Source of the DNA: Microbacterium flavescens
GTDB lineage: Bacteria; Actinomycetota; Actinomycetes; Actinomycetales; Microbacteriaceae
Length of the DNA: 64,000 nt
Direction of reading: 5' to 3'
NCBI RefSeq assembly: GCF_018588945.1
Contig: NZ_JAFIWA010000003.1
Span: forward strand, 310,001 to 374,000
This document shows positions 28,710-40,017 of this stretch, one piece after another (the first letter of the stretch is position 1; every line of letters starts with the position of its first letter). Position numbers and translations under genes: made by a program. Under the pieces are notes generated by a model. The model saw only the letters and a list, made by a program, of their open reading frames with translations. It ran no database searches and was not told the origin of the DNA.

Positions 28710-29215
28710 GCCAGCAGAACGCCATCCTGATCATGGTCGGCGCAGCGCTCGTGCTGCTCGCCCTCGGGACGTGGGCGTGGCTGCGCCGCGGCCGGCGTGA
28801 CAGCGGCCTGCGCGCTCCGGTCGCGGAGATCCCGCCCGGCGCTGCGATCCGGTCCGTCCTGCCGGTGCTGTATGTCGCGACGACCCGGCACGAGCAGCCC
28901 CTCGAACGACTCTCGATCCGCGGCCTCGCCTACCGGTCGCGCGCAGACCTCACGATCGCCGATGCCGGGATCGCCCTCGATCTCACGGGCCACCCGCGCG
29001 TCTTCATCGACGCCGACCGCATCGTCGGCGCCGGTCAGGCGACCGTCGCCATCGACCGGGTCGTCGAGCGCGACGGCCTCCTGCGCCTCTCCTGGCGCCT
29101 CGACGACGGCACCGTCGTCGACTCCTATCTCCGTCCGCAGACTGTCTCGGCTCGCTCCGTGGCAGACGACATCGCGGGCATCGGCACCTCCACCCAGACG
29201 GGATCCGACGCATGA
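28706..29215 (+). CDS. Membrane-anchored protein of the pyr operon (Rv1382-like by position)
   Basis: The 169-residue protein has one N-terminal membrane helix (about 6-26, [19 protein letters not shown]) and a cytosolic beta-rich domain (about 45-155) that looks PH-like but which I cannot assign firmly. A membrane protein of this kind lies between pyrC and carA in many actinobacteria, including M. tuberculosis (Rv1382). The role is unknown. The GTG overlaps the pyrC stop and the stop overlaps the carA ATG, so it is locked into the operon. Confidence 0.8.
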   Translation: MSQQNAILIMVGAALVLLALGTWAWLRRGRRDSGLRAPVAEIPPGAAIRSVLPVLYVATTRHEQPLERLSIRGLAYRSRADLTIADAGIALDLTGHPRVFIDADRIVGAGQATVAIDRVVERDGLLRLSWRLDDGTVVDSYLRPQTVSARSVADDIAGIGTSTQTGSDA

Positions 29216-30384
29216 CCTCCCTGTTCCAGTCCGACCCCGCGGTGCTCGTCCTCGAGGACGGCACCCGCCACGTCGGCCGCGCCTACGGCGCACTCGGCAC
29301 CACCCTCGGCGAGGTCGTCTTCGCCACCGGCATGACCGGCTACCAGGAGACCCTCACGGATCCCTCGTACGCGGGCCAGATCGTGCTGCAGACCGCGCCG
29401 CACATCGGCAACACCGGCATGAACGACGAGGACCCGGAGTCCCGCCGCATCTGGGTGTCGGGTTACATCGTCCGCGACCCATCCCGGGTCGTGTCGAACT
29501 GGCGCGCCGACGAGTCGCTCGACGACGCGCTCGTGAGCGACGGGGTGGTCGGCATCAGCGGCATCGACACGCGGGCGGTCACCCGTCACATCCGCGCGAC
29601 CGGCAGCATGCGGGGCGGGATCTTCTCGGGAGATGCCGCATCCCTCGACCCCGAGCGGCAGCTGGAGCTCGTCCGCGACGCGCCGCAGATGGCGGGGATG
29701 AACCTGTCCGCGCAGGTGTCGGTGTCCGCCGCCCAGGTGACCCCGGCCACGGGGGAGCGCATCGGCAACCTCGCCGTACTCGACCTCGGCGTGAAGCAGG
29801 CGACCGTGGACAACCTCGCCGCGCGCGGCTTCGACGTGCACGTCCTCCCGCAGGACGTGACCATCGACGACATCCGGGCCATCGACCCGGTCGCCGTCTT
29901 CTACTCGAATGGCCCGGGCGACCCGGCCGCATCCGGCGACCATGTGGAGCTGCTGCGCGGCGTGCTGGACGACCGGCTGCCCTTCTTCGGCATCTGCTTC
30001 GGCAACCAGCTCCTCGGCCGCGCGCTGGGTCTCGGCACCTTCAAGCTGCCGTTCGGCCACCGAGGCATCAACCAGCCGGTGCTCGACAAGTCCACCGGGC
30101 GCGTCGAGATCACCGCCCACAACCACGGCTTCGCCGTCGATGCCCCCGTCGAGGGGGAGTTCGACAGCCCCAACGGCTACGGCCGCGTCGAGGTCAGCCA
30201 CGTCGGGCTGAACGACAACGTCGTCGAGGGGCTGAGGGCGCTCGACATCCCGGCGTTCTCGGTGCAGTACCACCCGGAGGCCGCCGCTGGACCGCACGAC
30301 GCCAACTACCTGTTCGACCGCTTTGCGGAGCTGGTGAAGAGCACTCGCTCAACCACCGAAGATGTCCGGGAGGACGACAACTGA
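29212..30384 (+). CDS. carA: Carbamoyl-phosphate synthase small subunit
   Basis: CarA hydrolyses glutamine and passes ammonia to CarB. The 390-residue product has an N-terminal CPSase domain (about 8-150, [15 protein letters not shown]) and a class I amidotransferase domain with the catalytic Cys262 in [12 protein letters not shown] and the His-Glu pair in QYHPEA. The TGATG overlap with carB couples their translation. Confidence 0.97.
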   Translation: MTSLFQSDPAVLVLEDGTRHVGRAYGALGTTLGEVVFATGMTGYQETLTDPSYAGQIVLQTAPHIGNTGMNDEDPESRRIWVSGYIVRDPSRVVSNWRADESLDDALVSDGVVGISGIDTRAVTRHIRATGSMRGGIFSGDAASLDPERQLELVRDAPQMAGMNLSAQVSVSAAQVTPATGERIGNLAVLDLGVKQATVDNLAARGFDVHVLPQDVTIDDIRAIDPVAVFYSNGPGDPAASGDHVELLRGVLDDRLPFFGICFGNQLLGRALGLGTFKLPFGHRGINQPVLDKSTGRVEITAHNHGFAVDAPVEGEFDSPNGYGRVEVSHVGLNDNVVEGLRALDIPAFSVQYHPEAAAGPHDANYLFDRFAELVKSTRSTTEDVREDDN

Positions 30385-33300
30385 TGCCCAAGCGCGACGA
30401 CATCAACTCCGTCCTCGTCATCGGCTCCGGCCCGATCGTCATCGGCCAGGCGTGCGAGTTCGACTACTCCGGCACCCAGGCGTGCCGCGTGCTGCGCGAG
30501 GAGGGCGTCCGCGTCATCCTCGTGAACTCGAACCCGGCGACGATCATGACCGACCCGGATTTCGCCGACGCGACGTACATCGAGCCGATCAACTGGCGCG
30601 TGATCGAGACGATCATCGCGAAGGAGCGTCCCGACGCGATCCTGCCGACGCTCGGCGGCCAGACGGCACTCAACGCCGCGATCGACCTGCACAAGCACGG
30701 GATCCTCGAGAAGTACGACGTCGAGCTCATCGGAGCCGACTTCGAGGCGATCAACAAGGGCGAGGACCGCCAGATCTTCAAGCAGCTGGTGCTCGACGCG
30801 GGTGCCGATGTCGCGGCATCCCGCATCGCCCACACCATGGACGAGGTGCTCGCCGCCGCGGAGGAGCTCGGCTACCCGCTCGTCGTGCGTCCGTCGTTCA
30901 CGATGGGCGGTCTCGGTTCGGGCTTCGCGTACGACGAGAACGACCTGCGCCGCATCGCCGGCGCCGGCCTGCGCGACTCCCCGACGACGGAGGTGCTCCT
31001 CGAGGAGTCGATCCTCGGCTGGAAGGAGTACGAGCTCGAGCTCATGCGCGACACCGCCGACAACACCGTCGTCGTGTGCTCGATCGAGAACGTCGACCCG
31101 GTCGGCGTGCACACCGGCGACTCCATCACGGTGGCGCCCGCCCTCACGCTCACCGACCGCGAGTACCAGAAGCTGCGCGACATCGGCATCGACATCATCC
31201 GCGCCGTCGGCGTCGACACCGGCGGCTGCAACATCCAGTTCGCCGTCGACCCCTCCAACGGCCGCATCATCGTCATCGAGATGAACCCTCGCGTGTCGCG
31301 CTCGTCGGCGCTGGCCTCGAAGGCGACCGGGTTCCCCATCGCCAAGATCGCCGCCAAGCTCGCGATCGGGTATCGCCTCGACGAGATCCCCAACGACATC
31401 ACCAAGGTGACGCCTGCCAGCTTCGAGCCGACGCTCGACTACGTGGTCGTCAAGGTGCCGCGATTCAACTTCGAGAAGTTCCCGGCCGCCGACACCACGC
31501 TGACGACGACCATGAAGTCGGTCGGCGAGGCGATGGCGATCGGCCGCAACTACGCCACGGCGCTCCAGAAGGCGCTGCGCTCGCTCGAGAAGCGCGGATC
31601 GAGCTTCCACTGGGGCGACGAGCCGCGCTCGGCGGAGGAGCTGCTCGAGATCGCGAAGAGGCCGACCGACGGCCGCATCGTCGTGCTGCAGCAGGCGCTG
31701 CGCAAGGGCGCGACGGTCGACCAGGCGTTCGAGGCCACGAAGATCGACCCGTGGTTCCTCGACCAGATCGTCCTGATCAACGAGGTCGCGGACTTCGTGG
31801 GACAGGCGGAGGAGCTGGATGCCGCCACCCTGCGCATCGCGAAGGAGCACGGCTTCAGCGACCTGCAGATCGCGCAGCTGCGCGGCGACAGCGAGGCGTC
31901 GGTGCGCGGCATCCGTCATGCCCTCGACCTGCGCCCCGTCTACAAGACGGTCGACACGTGCGCGGGGGAGTTCCCCGCGCTGACGCCCTACCACTACTCG
32001 AGCTACGACTTCGAGACCGAGGTCACGCCCTCGGAGCGCACGAAGGTCGTCATCATCGGCTCGGGACCGAACCGCATCGGGCAGGGCGTCGAGTTCGACT
32101 ACTCGTGCGTGCACGCGTCGTTCGCGCTGTCGGACGCCGGCTACGAGACCGTCATGGTCAACTGCAACCCCGAGACCGTGTCGACGGACTACGACACGTC
32201 CGACCGCCTGTACTTCGAGCCGCTGACGCTCGAGGACGTGCTGGAGGTGCTCCACGCGGAGTCCCGCTCGGGCGAGATCCTCGGCGTCATCTGCCAGCTC
32301 GGCGGCCAGACGCCGCTGGGTCTCGCGAAGGGCATCGAGGAGGCCGGCTACACGATCCTCGGGACAAAGCCGGCGGCCATCGACCTGGCCGAGGAGCGCG
32401 AGCTCTTCTCGCGCCTGCTCGACGAGGCCGGGCTCGTGGCGCCGCGCAACGGCACGGCGATCGACGTCGACGGAGCCGTGGCTGTGGCGGAGGAGATCGG
32501 CTACCCGGTGCTGGTCCGCCCCAGCTTCGTGCTCGGCGGGCGCGGCATGGAGATCGTCTACTCGACCGACGCGCTGCGCGACTACTTCGTGCGCATCGCG
32601 GATGCGGCGATCATCGGCCCGGGCCTCCCGCTGCTGGTCGACCGCTTCCTCGACGACGCGATCGAGATCGACGTCGATGCGCTGTTCGACGGCGACGAGC
32701 TGTACATCGGCGGCGTCATGGAGCACCTCGAGGAGGCCGGCATCCACTCCGGCGACTCGAGCTGCACGCTTCCGCCGGTGAGTCTCGGCCGCACCGACAT
32801 CGACCGCGTCCGCACGGCTACCCACGCCATCGCGGAGGGCGTCGGCGTGCGCGGCCTGCTGAACGTCCAGTTCGCGATCTCGGCGGGCGTGCTCTACGTC
32901 ATCGAGGCGAACCCGCGCGCGAGCCGCACGGTGCCGTTCGTGTCGAAGGCGCTGGGGATCCCGCTCGCCAAGGCCGCCTCGCGGATCATGGCCGGCGCGT
33001 CCATCGCCGAGCTCAAGGCCGAGGGGATGCTGCCCGAGCAGGACGGGTCGCGCGTGCCGCTCGACGCGCCGGTCGCGGTGAAGGAGGCGGTGCTGCCCTT
33101 CAAGCGCTTCCGCACCGCCGACGGCCAGACGGTCGACTCGGTGCTCGGTCCCGAGATGCGCTCCACCGGAGAGGTCATGGGCATCGACCGCGACTTCCCG
33201 ACCGCGTTCGCCAAGTCGCAGGATGCCGCGTACGGCGGCATGCCCCAGTCGGGCACGGTCTTCATCTCGGTCGCCGACAGCGACAAGCGGGCCGTGATCC

Positions 33301-33671
33301 TGCCCGCGCACCGCCTGCAGGAGCTGGGCTTCGACCTCGTCGCCACAGAGGGCACCGCCGAGATCCTCGCGCGCAACGGCATCGCGGTGCGCGTGGTGAG
33401 CAAGTACTCCGAGACGCAGGAGTCGGGCGGCACGAACATCGTCGACCTCATCAACGCGGGCGAGATCGACATCGTGGTGAACACCCCGTCGGGCGGCGCC
33501 GCCCGCGCCGACGGCTACGAGATCCGCGCCGCCGCCGTCGCCGGCGACAAGGCGCTGTTCACCACCATGGCCGTCCTGGGAGCCGCGGTGAGCGCCCTGC
33601 CGGTGCTGCGCGAGGGATTCAAGGTGAAGAGCCTGCAGGAGTATGCGGCCGACCGGGCGGTGCGCGCGTGA
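30384..33671 (+). CDS. carB: Carbamoyl-phosphate synthase large subunit
   Basis: CarB makes carbamoyl phosphate from bicarbonate, ammonia and two ATP. The 1095-residue protein has the two homologous ATP-grasp halves: the first with [17 protein letters not shown] (about 13-29) and [18 protein letters not shown], the second starting near residue 550 with [19 protein letters not shown]. The C-terminal MGS-like allosteric domain (about 950-1095) is where UMP and other effectors bind in homologues. Length is normal. Confidence 0.97.
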   Translation: MPKRDDINSVLVIGSGPIVIGQACEFDYSGTQACRVLREEGVRVILVNSNPATIMTDPDFADATYIEPINWRVIETIIAKERPDAILPTLGGQTALNAAIDLHKHGILEKYDVELIGADFEAINKGEDRQIFKQLVLDAGADVAASRIAHTMDEVLAAAEELGYPLVVRPSFTMGGLGSGFAYDENDLRRIAGAGLRDSPTTEVLLEESILGWKEYELELMRDTADNTVVVCSIENVDPVGVHTGDSITVAPALTLTDREYQKLRDIGIDIIRAVGVDTGGCNIQFAVDPSNGRIIVIEMNPRVSRSSALASKATGFPIAKIAAKLAIGYRLDEIPNDITKVTPASFEPTLDYVVVKVPRFNFEKFPAADTTLTTTMKSVGEAMAIGRNYATALQKALRSLEKRGSSFHWGDEPRSAEELLEIAKRPTDGRIVVLQQALRKGATVDQAFEATKIDPWFLDQIVLINEVADFVGQAEELDAATLRIAKEHGFSDLQIAQLRGDSEASVRGIRHALDLRPVYKTVDTCAGEFPALTPYHYSSYDFETEVTPSERTKVVIIGSGPNRIGQGVEFDYSCVHASFALSDAGYETVMVNCNPETVSTDYDTSDRLYFEPLTLEDVLEVLHAESRSGEILGVICQLGGQTPLGLAKGIEEAGYTILGTKPAAIDLAEERELFSRLLDEAGLVAPRNGTAIDVDGAVAVAEEIGYPVLVRPSFVLGGRGMEIVYSTDALRDYFVRIADAAIIGPGLPLLVDRFLDDAIEIDVDALFDGDELYIGGVMEHLEEAGIHSGDSSCTLPPVSLGRTDIDRVRTATHAIAEGVGVRGLLNVQFAISAGVLYVIEANPRASRTVPFVSKALGIPLAKAASRIMAGASIAELKAEGMLPEQDGSRVPLDAPVAVKEAVLPFKRFRTADGQTVDSVLGPEMRSTGEVMGIDRDFPTAFAKSQDAAYGGMPQSGTVFISVADSDKRAVILPAHRLQELGFDLVATEGTAEILARNGIAVRVVSKYSETQESGGTNIVDLINAGEIDIVVNTPSGGAARADGYEIRAAAVAGDKALFTTMAVLGAAVSALPVLREGFKVKSLQEYAADRAVRA

Positions 33672-34528
33672 CCGCGTTCGGCGCCCGATTGCGCGCGGCG
33701 CTCGACGCCCACGGACCCCTGTGCGTCGGCATCGATCCGCACGAGCACCTGCTGAGGGAGTGGGGACTGGATGCCTCGGCCTCCGGCGTCCGCGAGTTCG
33801 GCCTGCGCGCGGTGGAGGCCGCCTCCGGCCGGGCCGGCATCGTCAAGCCTCAGGTGGCCTTCTTCGAGCGCTTCGGCTCGGCCGGCTTCGCCGCGCTGGA
33901 GGACGTGCTCGCAGCGGCGCGCGAGGCGGGCTTGCTCGTGATCGCCGACGCCAAGCGCGGCGACATCGGGTCGACGATGGACGGCTACGCCGGAGCCTGG
34001 CTGACGCCCGGCTCGCCCCTCGAGGCGGACGCGGTGACGCTCAGCCCCTACCTCGGACCGGACTCGCTGCGGGCGACGCTCACGACCGCGGTGCGTTACG
34101 ACAAGGGCGCGTTCGTGCTCGCCGCGACGAGCAACCCTGAGGCCTTCCCGCTGCAGAGCGCCCAGGTCGTCGACGTCGCGGCGACGGACGGCCAGACGGT
34201 CGCCGAGCGCGTCGCACGCGACGTCGGCTGGATCAACGGCTCCGCCGCCTTCGCCGGGGGCCTCGGGCCTGTCGGCCTCGTGGTGGGGGCGACCGTCGAC
34301 CGCGCCGCGGTCGGGCTCTCGGACGAGGCGCTCCAGGGTGCGCCGATCCTCGCGCCGGGCTTCGGCGCGCAGGGCGCCTCTCCCGAAGACCTGCCCGCGC
34401 TCTTCGGCGCGGCGGCTGAGAACGTGGTTGCCTCCGAGAGCCGCAGCATCCTGTCGGCGGGTGCTGATGGCCTCGCCGACCGGATCGCGGAACGCGCCGA
34501 GCTCTACCGGGAGGCGCTCCGTGGCTGA
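33668..34528 (+). CDS. pyrF: Orotidine 5'-phosphate decarboxylase (type 2)
   Basis: PyrF decarboxylates OMP to UMP. The 286-residue product has the catalytic Asp-Lys-Asp array in [17 protein letters not shown] (about 93-109) and belongs to the longer type 2 group common in actinobacteria. It overlaps carB by 4 nt (GTGA) and the next gene by 8 nt. pyrD is not in this window. Confidence 0.95.
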   Translation: MTAFGARLRAALDAHGPLCVGIDPHEHLLREWGLDASASGVREFGLRAVEAASGRAGIVKPQVAFFERFGSAGFAALEDVLAAAREAGLLVIADAKRGDIGSTMDGYAGAWLTPGSPLEADAVTLSPYLGPDSLRATLTTAVRYDKGAFVLAATSNPEAFPLQSAQVVDVAATDGQTVAERVARDVGWINGSAAFAGGLGPVGLVVGATVDRAAVGLSDEALQGAPILAPGFGAQGASPEDLPALFGAAAENVVASESRSILSAGADGLADRIAERAELYREALRG

Positions 34529-35420
34529 CGTGCGCACCTCTCCTCCCGAGGTCGACCGGGTGGCGGCATCCCGTCGTGCCGTCGCAGCTCGACGCGAGCG
34601 CGCCGCGCTCAAGAAGGACGTCGCGATGCGCGTCATCACACCGCAGGAGCTGCTGCGCCGCGCCCTCGCCGAACCCGAGTCGCCGGCCGGGGCGATGCGC
34701 GTGACGGAGTTCCTCACCTCGATCCCCGCGATCGGCGAGGGCAAGCGCGACCGCATCCTGAAGGACCTCGAGATCTCGCCGGTGAAGCGCCTCGGCGGCC
34801 TCGGCACCCGTCAGCGCGAGGCGCTGCGACGGTTCCTCGACGAGCGCTGGCCGGAACTCGCGCCGCGCGGCGGCCGCAGCCGGCTCGTGGTCCTGGCCGG
34901 CCCCACGGCCGTGGGCAAGGGAACGGTCGCGTCCTACATCAAAGAGCACCACCCCGAGATCCATCTGTCCGTCTCGGCCACCACTCGGGCGCCGCGTCCC
35001 GGAGAGGTGGACGGGGAGCACTACTTCTTCGTCGACGATGCCGAGTTCGACCGGCTGATCGCTGCGGGGGAGCTGCTCGAGCACGCGACGGTTCACAATG
35101 CGCACCGCTACGGCACACCGCGCGCGCCGATCGAGCGCGTGCTCGCCGAGGGCCGCACGGCTCTTCTCGAGATCGATCTGCAGGGAGCCCGTCAGGTGCG
35201 GGCCGCCGATCCCTCCGCCACGCTGGTCTTCCTGCTCCCGCCGAGCTGGGACGAGCTGGTGCACCGGCTGGTCGGCCGGGGCACCGAGGGCGACGAGGAG
35301 CGTGCCCGCCGCCTGCGCACCGCGAAGACCGAACTGGCGTCGCAGGGCGAGTTCGACTTCCGCGTCGTGAACGACGATGTGGCCCGGGCCGCCGACGAGG
35401 TGGCACGGCTTGCGCGCTGA
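34521..35420 (+). CDS. gmk: Fused integration host factor (mIHF)-guanylate kinase
   Basis: The 299-residue product has two domains. Residues about 13-106 match actinobacterial mIHF, with a basic N-terminal helix (ASRRAVAARRERAALKK), a helical core around VTEFLTSIPAIGEGKRDRIL and the signature ISPVKRLGGLGTRQREAL. Residues about 119-299 are a complete guanylate kinase with P-loop GPTAVGKGT (127-135), the GMP-binding SATTRAPRPGEVDGEHY segment and the lid. In M. tuberculosis these are two adjacent genes (mihF Rv1388, gmk Rv1389). GTG 34521 follows GGGAGG with 6-nt spacing; no internal ribosome binding site is evident before the kinase part. It overlaps pyrF by 8 nt, so it is the last gene of the PyrR-headed overlapping run. 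Confidence 0.93.
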   Translation: MADVRTSPPEVDRVAASRRAVAARRERAALKKDVAMRVITPQELLRRALAEPESPAGAMRVTEFLTSIPAIGEGKRDRILKDLEISPVKRLGGLGTRQREALRRFLDERWPELAPRGGRSRLVVLAGPTAVGKGTVASYIKEHHPEIHLSVSATTRAPRPGEVDGEHYFFVDDAEFDRLIAAGELLEHATVHNAHRYGTPRAPIERVLAEGRTALLEIDLQGARQVRAADPSATLVFLLPPSWDELVHRLVGRGTEGDEERARRLRTAKTELASQGEFDFRVVNDDVARAADEVARLAR

Positions 35421-35436
35421 GCGGCGGGCGCTGACG

Positions 35437-35469
35437 TAGAATGGTGGGATGCCTCGGCCCGGCCGAGGC
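35437..35469 (+). promoter_or_regulatory. Candidate promoter and 5' hairpin for rpoZ
   Basis: A TAGAAT -10 box (35437-35442) predicts a start near 35449. The next bases form a hairpin GCCTCGGC-CCG-GCCGAGGC (35451-35469), so the 5' end of the rpoZ mRNA would be structured. A -35 element is not clear. Confidence 0.45.
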
Positions 35470-35510
35470 TCGCAGACCTCTCCACCGTCATCCGATCCAG
35501 GAGGATTCCC

Positions 35511-35765
35511 ATGGCCGGAACGAACCAGGGCATCATCGAGCCCCCCATCGACAGCCTTCTCGAGAAGGTGGACTCGAAGTACCAGCTCGTGATCTTCGCG
35601 TCCAAGCGCGCCCGACAGATCAACGACTACTACTCCGATCTCCACGAGGGCAACCTCTTCGACAACGTCGGCCCCCTGGTCGACTCGACGGTCGAGGACA
35701 AGCCGCTCACCATCGCGATGCACGAGATCCACGAGGACAAGCTCCGCCTCCGTCACGTCGAGTAA
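35511..35765 (+). CDS. rpoZ: RNA polymerase omega subunit
   Basis: Omega stabilises the beta-prime subunit during RNA polymerase assembly. The 84-residue protein has the conserved ASKRARQIN motif (about 30-38) and the actinobacterial C-terminus [15 protein letters not shown]. The ATG follows CAGGAGG with ideal spacing. In many actinobacteria coaBC lies next, but here metK follows. Confidence 0.95.
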   Translation: MAGTNQGIIEPPIDSLLEKVDSKYQLVIFASKRARQINDYYSDLHEGNLFDNVGPLVDSTVEDKPLTIAMHEIHEDKLRLRHVE

Positions 35766-35782
35766 GAGCCCCTGATCTCCTG

Positions 35783-35819
35783 ATGCCCCCGGGGCGGCAC
35801 TGTCCGCCTTCGGGGGCAT
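35783..35819 (+). terminator. Long hairpin between rpoZ and metK
   Basis: ATGCCCCCG (35783-35791) pairs with CGGGGGCAT (35811-35819), and GGCGG pairs with CCGCC inside. It probably terminates rpoZ transcription. The 3' arm overlaps a CATACT hexamer that could be a -10 box for metK. Confidence 0.6.
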
Positions 35820-35853
35820 ACTGGTGCCGGCACACTTCCGACCTGGAGCATCG

Positions 35854-37047
<1,194 letters not shown>

Positions 37048-37105
37048 TGCGGGGCGCCCCGCACCGGGGGCGCGTTGCGCGCCGGCGCACCCGGGGAGGC
37101 GCGTC

Positions 37106-39085
37106 ATGACGGCGCGAAGGGTCGCCCGTGTGCTCATCGACTCTCCACTGCCGCAGCTCGACCGGCTCTTCGACTACGCGATTCCCGACCATCTGGCGAA
37201 CGAGGCGATCGCCGGCGTGCGCGTGAAGGCGCCGCTGCGATCGGCCGGCCGGATGGTCGAGGGCTATCTCGTCGAGGTGGGCGAGCCGGATGCCTCCGAC
37301 CGCCCGCTGTCCGAGCTGGAATCCGTCGTGTCGCCGGTTCCCGTGCTCACCCCGGGTCTGTACGCGCACGCGCGGCGATGCGCCGATCGCGCCGCCGGAT
37401 CGGCGAGCGACATCCTGCGACTCGCCATCCCGAAGCGCATGGTGCGTGCCGAGAAGGCCTGGCTCGCGGCGGGCGCTCCGGCCACGCCGGAGGTGGACGC
37501 CGCAGCGCGTGAGTGGGCCGAGTCGGTGCTCGGCGCCTACCCGGGTCTCGCCGATGCCCTCGACGACGACGCGCGGCTGGCTATCGATGCGCCCCCGCAT
37601 CCTGCGACCCTGGCCGACGGATCGGCCGTGGGCGCCTGGGCGGTGCTCCTCGTGGCGGCTGCCGTCCGCACCCTCGCCGACGGACGCAGCGCCGTGCTGA
37701 TCGTGCCCGACCACCGCGACCGCGCGCAGCTCGAGGCCGTCCTGGCCGGGCGCGTTCCGCCCGAAGCGGTCGTGCGCGACGATGCGAAGCAGAGCTCGCC
37801 GCTGCGCTACGCCGCCTTCCTGCGGACCCTGGCCGACGCACCGTGCATCGTCATCGGCAACCGGTCCGCGGTGTACGCCCCCGTTCCTTCGCTCGGACTC
37901 GTGGCTCTCTGGGACGACGGCGACCCGCTGCTGTCGGAGCCGCTGAGCCCCGGCGTCCACGCGCGCGACGCCGCACTGCTCCGGCACGAGCTCGACGGCG
38001 GCGCGCTCCTCTTCGCAGGACACACCCGCACCACCGACGTGGAGCGCCTCGTCGCCGTGGGCTGGCTCCGCGATCTTCCGGCCGCACGGCGGCCGAGTCC
38101 GCGGGTCGTGCTGAGCGCCACGCGTGAGGGGGAGTCGCGCGGCTCGCGCGTGCCCTCCGCCGCCTTCGCCGCGGCGCGGGAGGCTCTGGTCCACGGACCC
38201 GTGCTCGTGCAGGTCGCCCGGCCGGGGTACGCACCGGTCCTCGTCTGCGCGGAGTGCCGGCATCCCGCCCGCTGCGCCCACTGCGGCGGACCCCTCCACG
38301 CGGCGCGCCGCGGCGCGGTGCCGACGTGCACGTGGTGCGGTCGTGCCGCGGGCGGCTGGACGTGCCCGGACTGCTCGTCCACGCGGGTGCGCATGGCATC
38401 CTCGGGCAGTGAGCGCACCGCTGACGAGCTCGGGCGCGCGTTCCCCGGCGTCCGCGTGATCATCGCCGACGGCGAGCACCCCGTCACCCATGTCGATGCG
38501 CGGCCCGCGCTCGTGGTCGCCACGCGCGGCGCCGAACCCCTCGCCGCGGGCGGCTATCGCGCCGTCGTCCTCCTCGACGGCGATCGGATGCTGCTCGGAG
38601 ACGATCTGCGCATCGGCGAGTCGTGTCTGCGGTGGTGGTCCAACGCGGCGGCTCTCGCCGCTCCGGGGGCGCCGGTGCATCTGGTGGGCGTGGCGGGCCC
38701 CGTCGCACGGGCTCTCGCGACGTGGACGCAGGCCGCCTACGCCCGCGCGGAACTCGCCGACCGCAAGCCGCTGCGCATGCCTCCGACGGTGCGCGTCGCG
38801 TCCGTCGACGGCGACCGCCTCACCGTCGATGCGGCGCTGGCAGCGCTGCGCGCGGCCGTGCCCGAGCTCGACGCCGAGGCCGTCCTCGGCCCGCTGCCGC
38901 GCGACGACGAGGGCGTGCGCGCCCTCGTGCGCTTCGATTACGCGCTCGGCGCCCGCGTCGCGGAGAGCCTGCGGGCTTCGGTCGTGAGCGCTGCCATCAA
39001 GGGGCGGCGGCCCGCGAAAGGGTCATCGACGGGCGGCCGCAATAGACTCAAAGTTCGGGTCGACGTGCCCGATCTCGACCTGTGA
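37106..39085 (+). CDS. priA: PriA-like primosomal protein without helicase motifs
   Basis: The 659-residue protein aligns with PriA by its N-terminal 3'-DNA-binding domain (about 1-105, SPLPQLDRLFDYAIP), eight zinc-binding cysteines in CxxC pairs (CAECRHPARCAHC and CTWCGRAAGGWTCPDC) and the C-terminal domain. It lacks the ATPase motifs: no GxxGxGKT P-loop is found, and the Walker B DEEH box is replaced by LWDDGDPLL. Actinobacterial PriA proteins are generally annotated in this way, so it may serve as a structural replication-restart factor without motor activity. ATG 37106 follows GGGGAGG. Its stop overlaps the ribosome binding site of fmt. Confidence 0.9.
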   Translation: MTARRVARVLIDSPLPQLDRLFDYAIPDHLANEAIAGVRVKAPLRSAGRMVEGYLVEVGEPDASDRPLSELESVVSPVPVLTPGLYAHARRCADRAAGSASDILRLAIPKRMVRAEKAWLAAGAPATPEVDAAAREWAESVLGAYPGLADALDDDARLAIDAPPHPATLADGSAVGAWAVLLVAAAVRTLADGRSAVLIVPDHRDRAQLEAVLAGRVPPEAVVRDDAKQSSPLRYAAFLRTLADAPCIVIGNRSAVYAPVPSLGLVALWDDGDPLLSEPLSPGVHARDAALLRHELDGGALLFAGHTRTTDVERLVAVGWLRDLPAARRPSPRVVLSATREGESRGSRVPSAAFAAAREALVHGPVLVQVARPGYAPVLVCAECRHPARCAHCGGPLHAARRGAVPTCTWCGRAAGGWTCPDCSSTRVRMASSGSERTADELGRAFPGVRVIIADGEHPVTHVDARPALVVATRGAEPLAAGGYRAVVLLDGDRMLLGDDLRIGESCLRWWSNAAALAAPGAPVHLVGVAGPVARALATWTQAAYARAELADRKPLRMPPTVRVASVDGDRLTVDAALAALRAAVPELDAEAVLGPLPRDDEGVRALVRFDYALGARVAESLRASVVSAAIKGRRPAKGSSTGGRNRLKVRVDVPDLDL

Positions 39086-39093
39086 GGAATCTC

Positions 39094-40017
39094 ATGCGAC
39101 TCGTCTTCGCCGGTACGCCGGAGCCGGCGGTGCCGGCGCTGCGACGGCTCGCGGCATCCGATCACGACATCGCGGCGGTGATCACCCGCCGCGACGCTCC
39201 GCTGGGGCGGAAGCGCGTGCTCACGCCGTCTCCGGTCGCCGTCGCCGCCGACGAGCTCGGCCGGCATCCCATCCGCGCCGATCGGCTGGACGCCGACGTG
39301 ACCGAGCGCATCGCGGCGCTCCGGCCCGATCTCGGCGTCATCGTCGCGTACGGGGGGCTCGTTCGCGAACCTCTGCTGTCGACGCCCGTCCACGGCTGGA
39401 TCAATCTGCACTTCTCGCTGCTGCCGCGCTGGCGGGGCGCGTCGCCGGTGCAGCACGCCTTGATCGCGGGAGACGCCGAGACGGGTGCGAGCGTGTTCCA
39501 GCTCGTCCCCGAGCTCGACGCGGGCGACGTGTTCGCCGAGCGCTCACATCCGATTCCCGATGGCGCGACGGCGGGAGATCTGCTCGGCGCCCTGGCCGAC
39601 ACCGGCGCGGAGCTGCTGCGAGAGGTCGTGGATTCGATCGCGGCCGGCACGGCGGTGGCTCGCCCGCAGGTGGGGGAGTCGACGTACGCGCCGAAGCTCG
39701 GCGACGCCGACGGCGCGGTGCGATGGACCGACGCCCTCGAATCCGTGCTCGGGCGCATCCGCGGCGTCACTCCCGAACCCGGCGCGCACACCACGGTCGA
39801 CTCCGCGCGACTGAAGATCCTCGATGTGCGCCCGGCGGCGGCCGACGCCCCGTCGCTCGAGCCCGGCCGCATGACGCTGCACGACAAGGCGGTCCTGGTC
39901 GGGACGGGCACGACGCCGCTCGCACTCGAGACCGTGCAGCCCGCGGGCAAGGGCGCGATGCGCGCGGCGGACTGGTGGCGCGGACTGCGCTCGGCCGATC
40001 CGGTGGCGGGGTCGTGA
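39094..40017 (+). CDS. fmt: Methionyl-tRNA formyltransferase
   Basis: Fmt formylates initiator Met-tRNA using 10-formyl-THF. The 307-residue product starts MRLVFAGTPEPAVPAL, as the family does, and carries the folate/catalytic segment NLHFSLLPRWRGASPVQ (about 107-123) and a C-terminal OB-fold. I chose ATG 39094, preceded by GTGAGGA; a GTG at 39082 overlapping the priA stop is an alternative that adds four residues. The stop overlaps rsmB by 4 nt. Confidence 0.96.
   Translation: MRLVFAGTPEPAVPALRRLAASDHDIAAVITRRDAPLGRKRVLTPSPVAVAADELGRHPIRADRLDADVTERIAALRPDLGVIVAYGGLVREPLLSTPVHGWINLHFSLLPRWRGASPVQHALIAGDAETGASVFQLVPELDAGDVFAERSHPIPDGATAGDLLGALADTGAELLREVVDSIAAGTAVARPQVGESTYAPKLGDADGAVRWTDALESVLGRIRGVTPEPGAHTTVDSARLKILDVRPAAADAPSLEPGRMTLHDKAVLVGTGTTPLALETVQPAGKGAMRAADWWRGLRSADPVAGS

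Noticed and set aside
30306..33311. A 1001-codon open frame on the minus strand opposite carB
   Set aside because: Low-complexity Arg/Asp/Val/Leu translation with no domain, fully covered by carB.
35449..35592. A possible leaderless upstream ORF of 47 codons overlapping rpoZ out of frame
   Set aside because: Its ATG falls 6 nt after the rpoZ -10 box, but the first codons form the 5' hairpin and the translation is Ser/Pro/Arg-rich. The position may be a by-product of the start site, and there is no other support.
35820..35853. SAM riboswitch before metK
   Set aside because: The free leader is too short, and no known SAM-riboswitch core is visible; the hairpin upstream looks like a terminator.
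37048..37105. Terminator after metK (GCGGGGC/GCCCCGC)
   Set aside because: The two arms touch without a loop, so a stable hairpin must lose pairs, and no T run follows.
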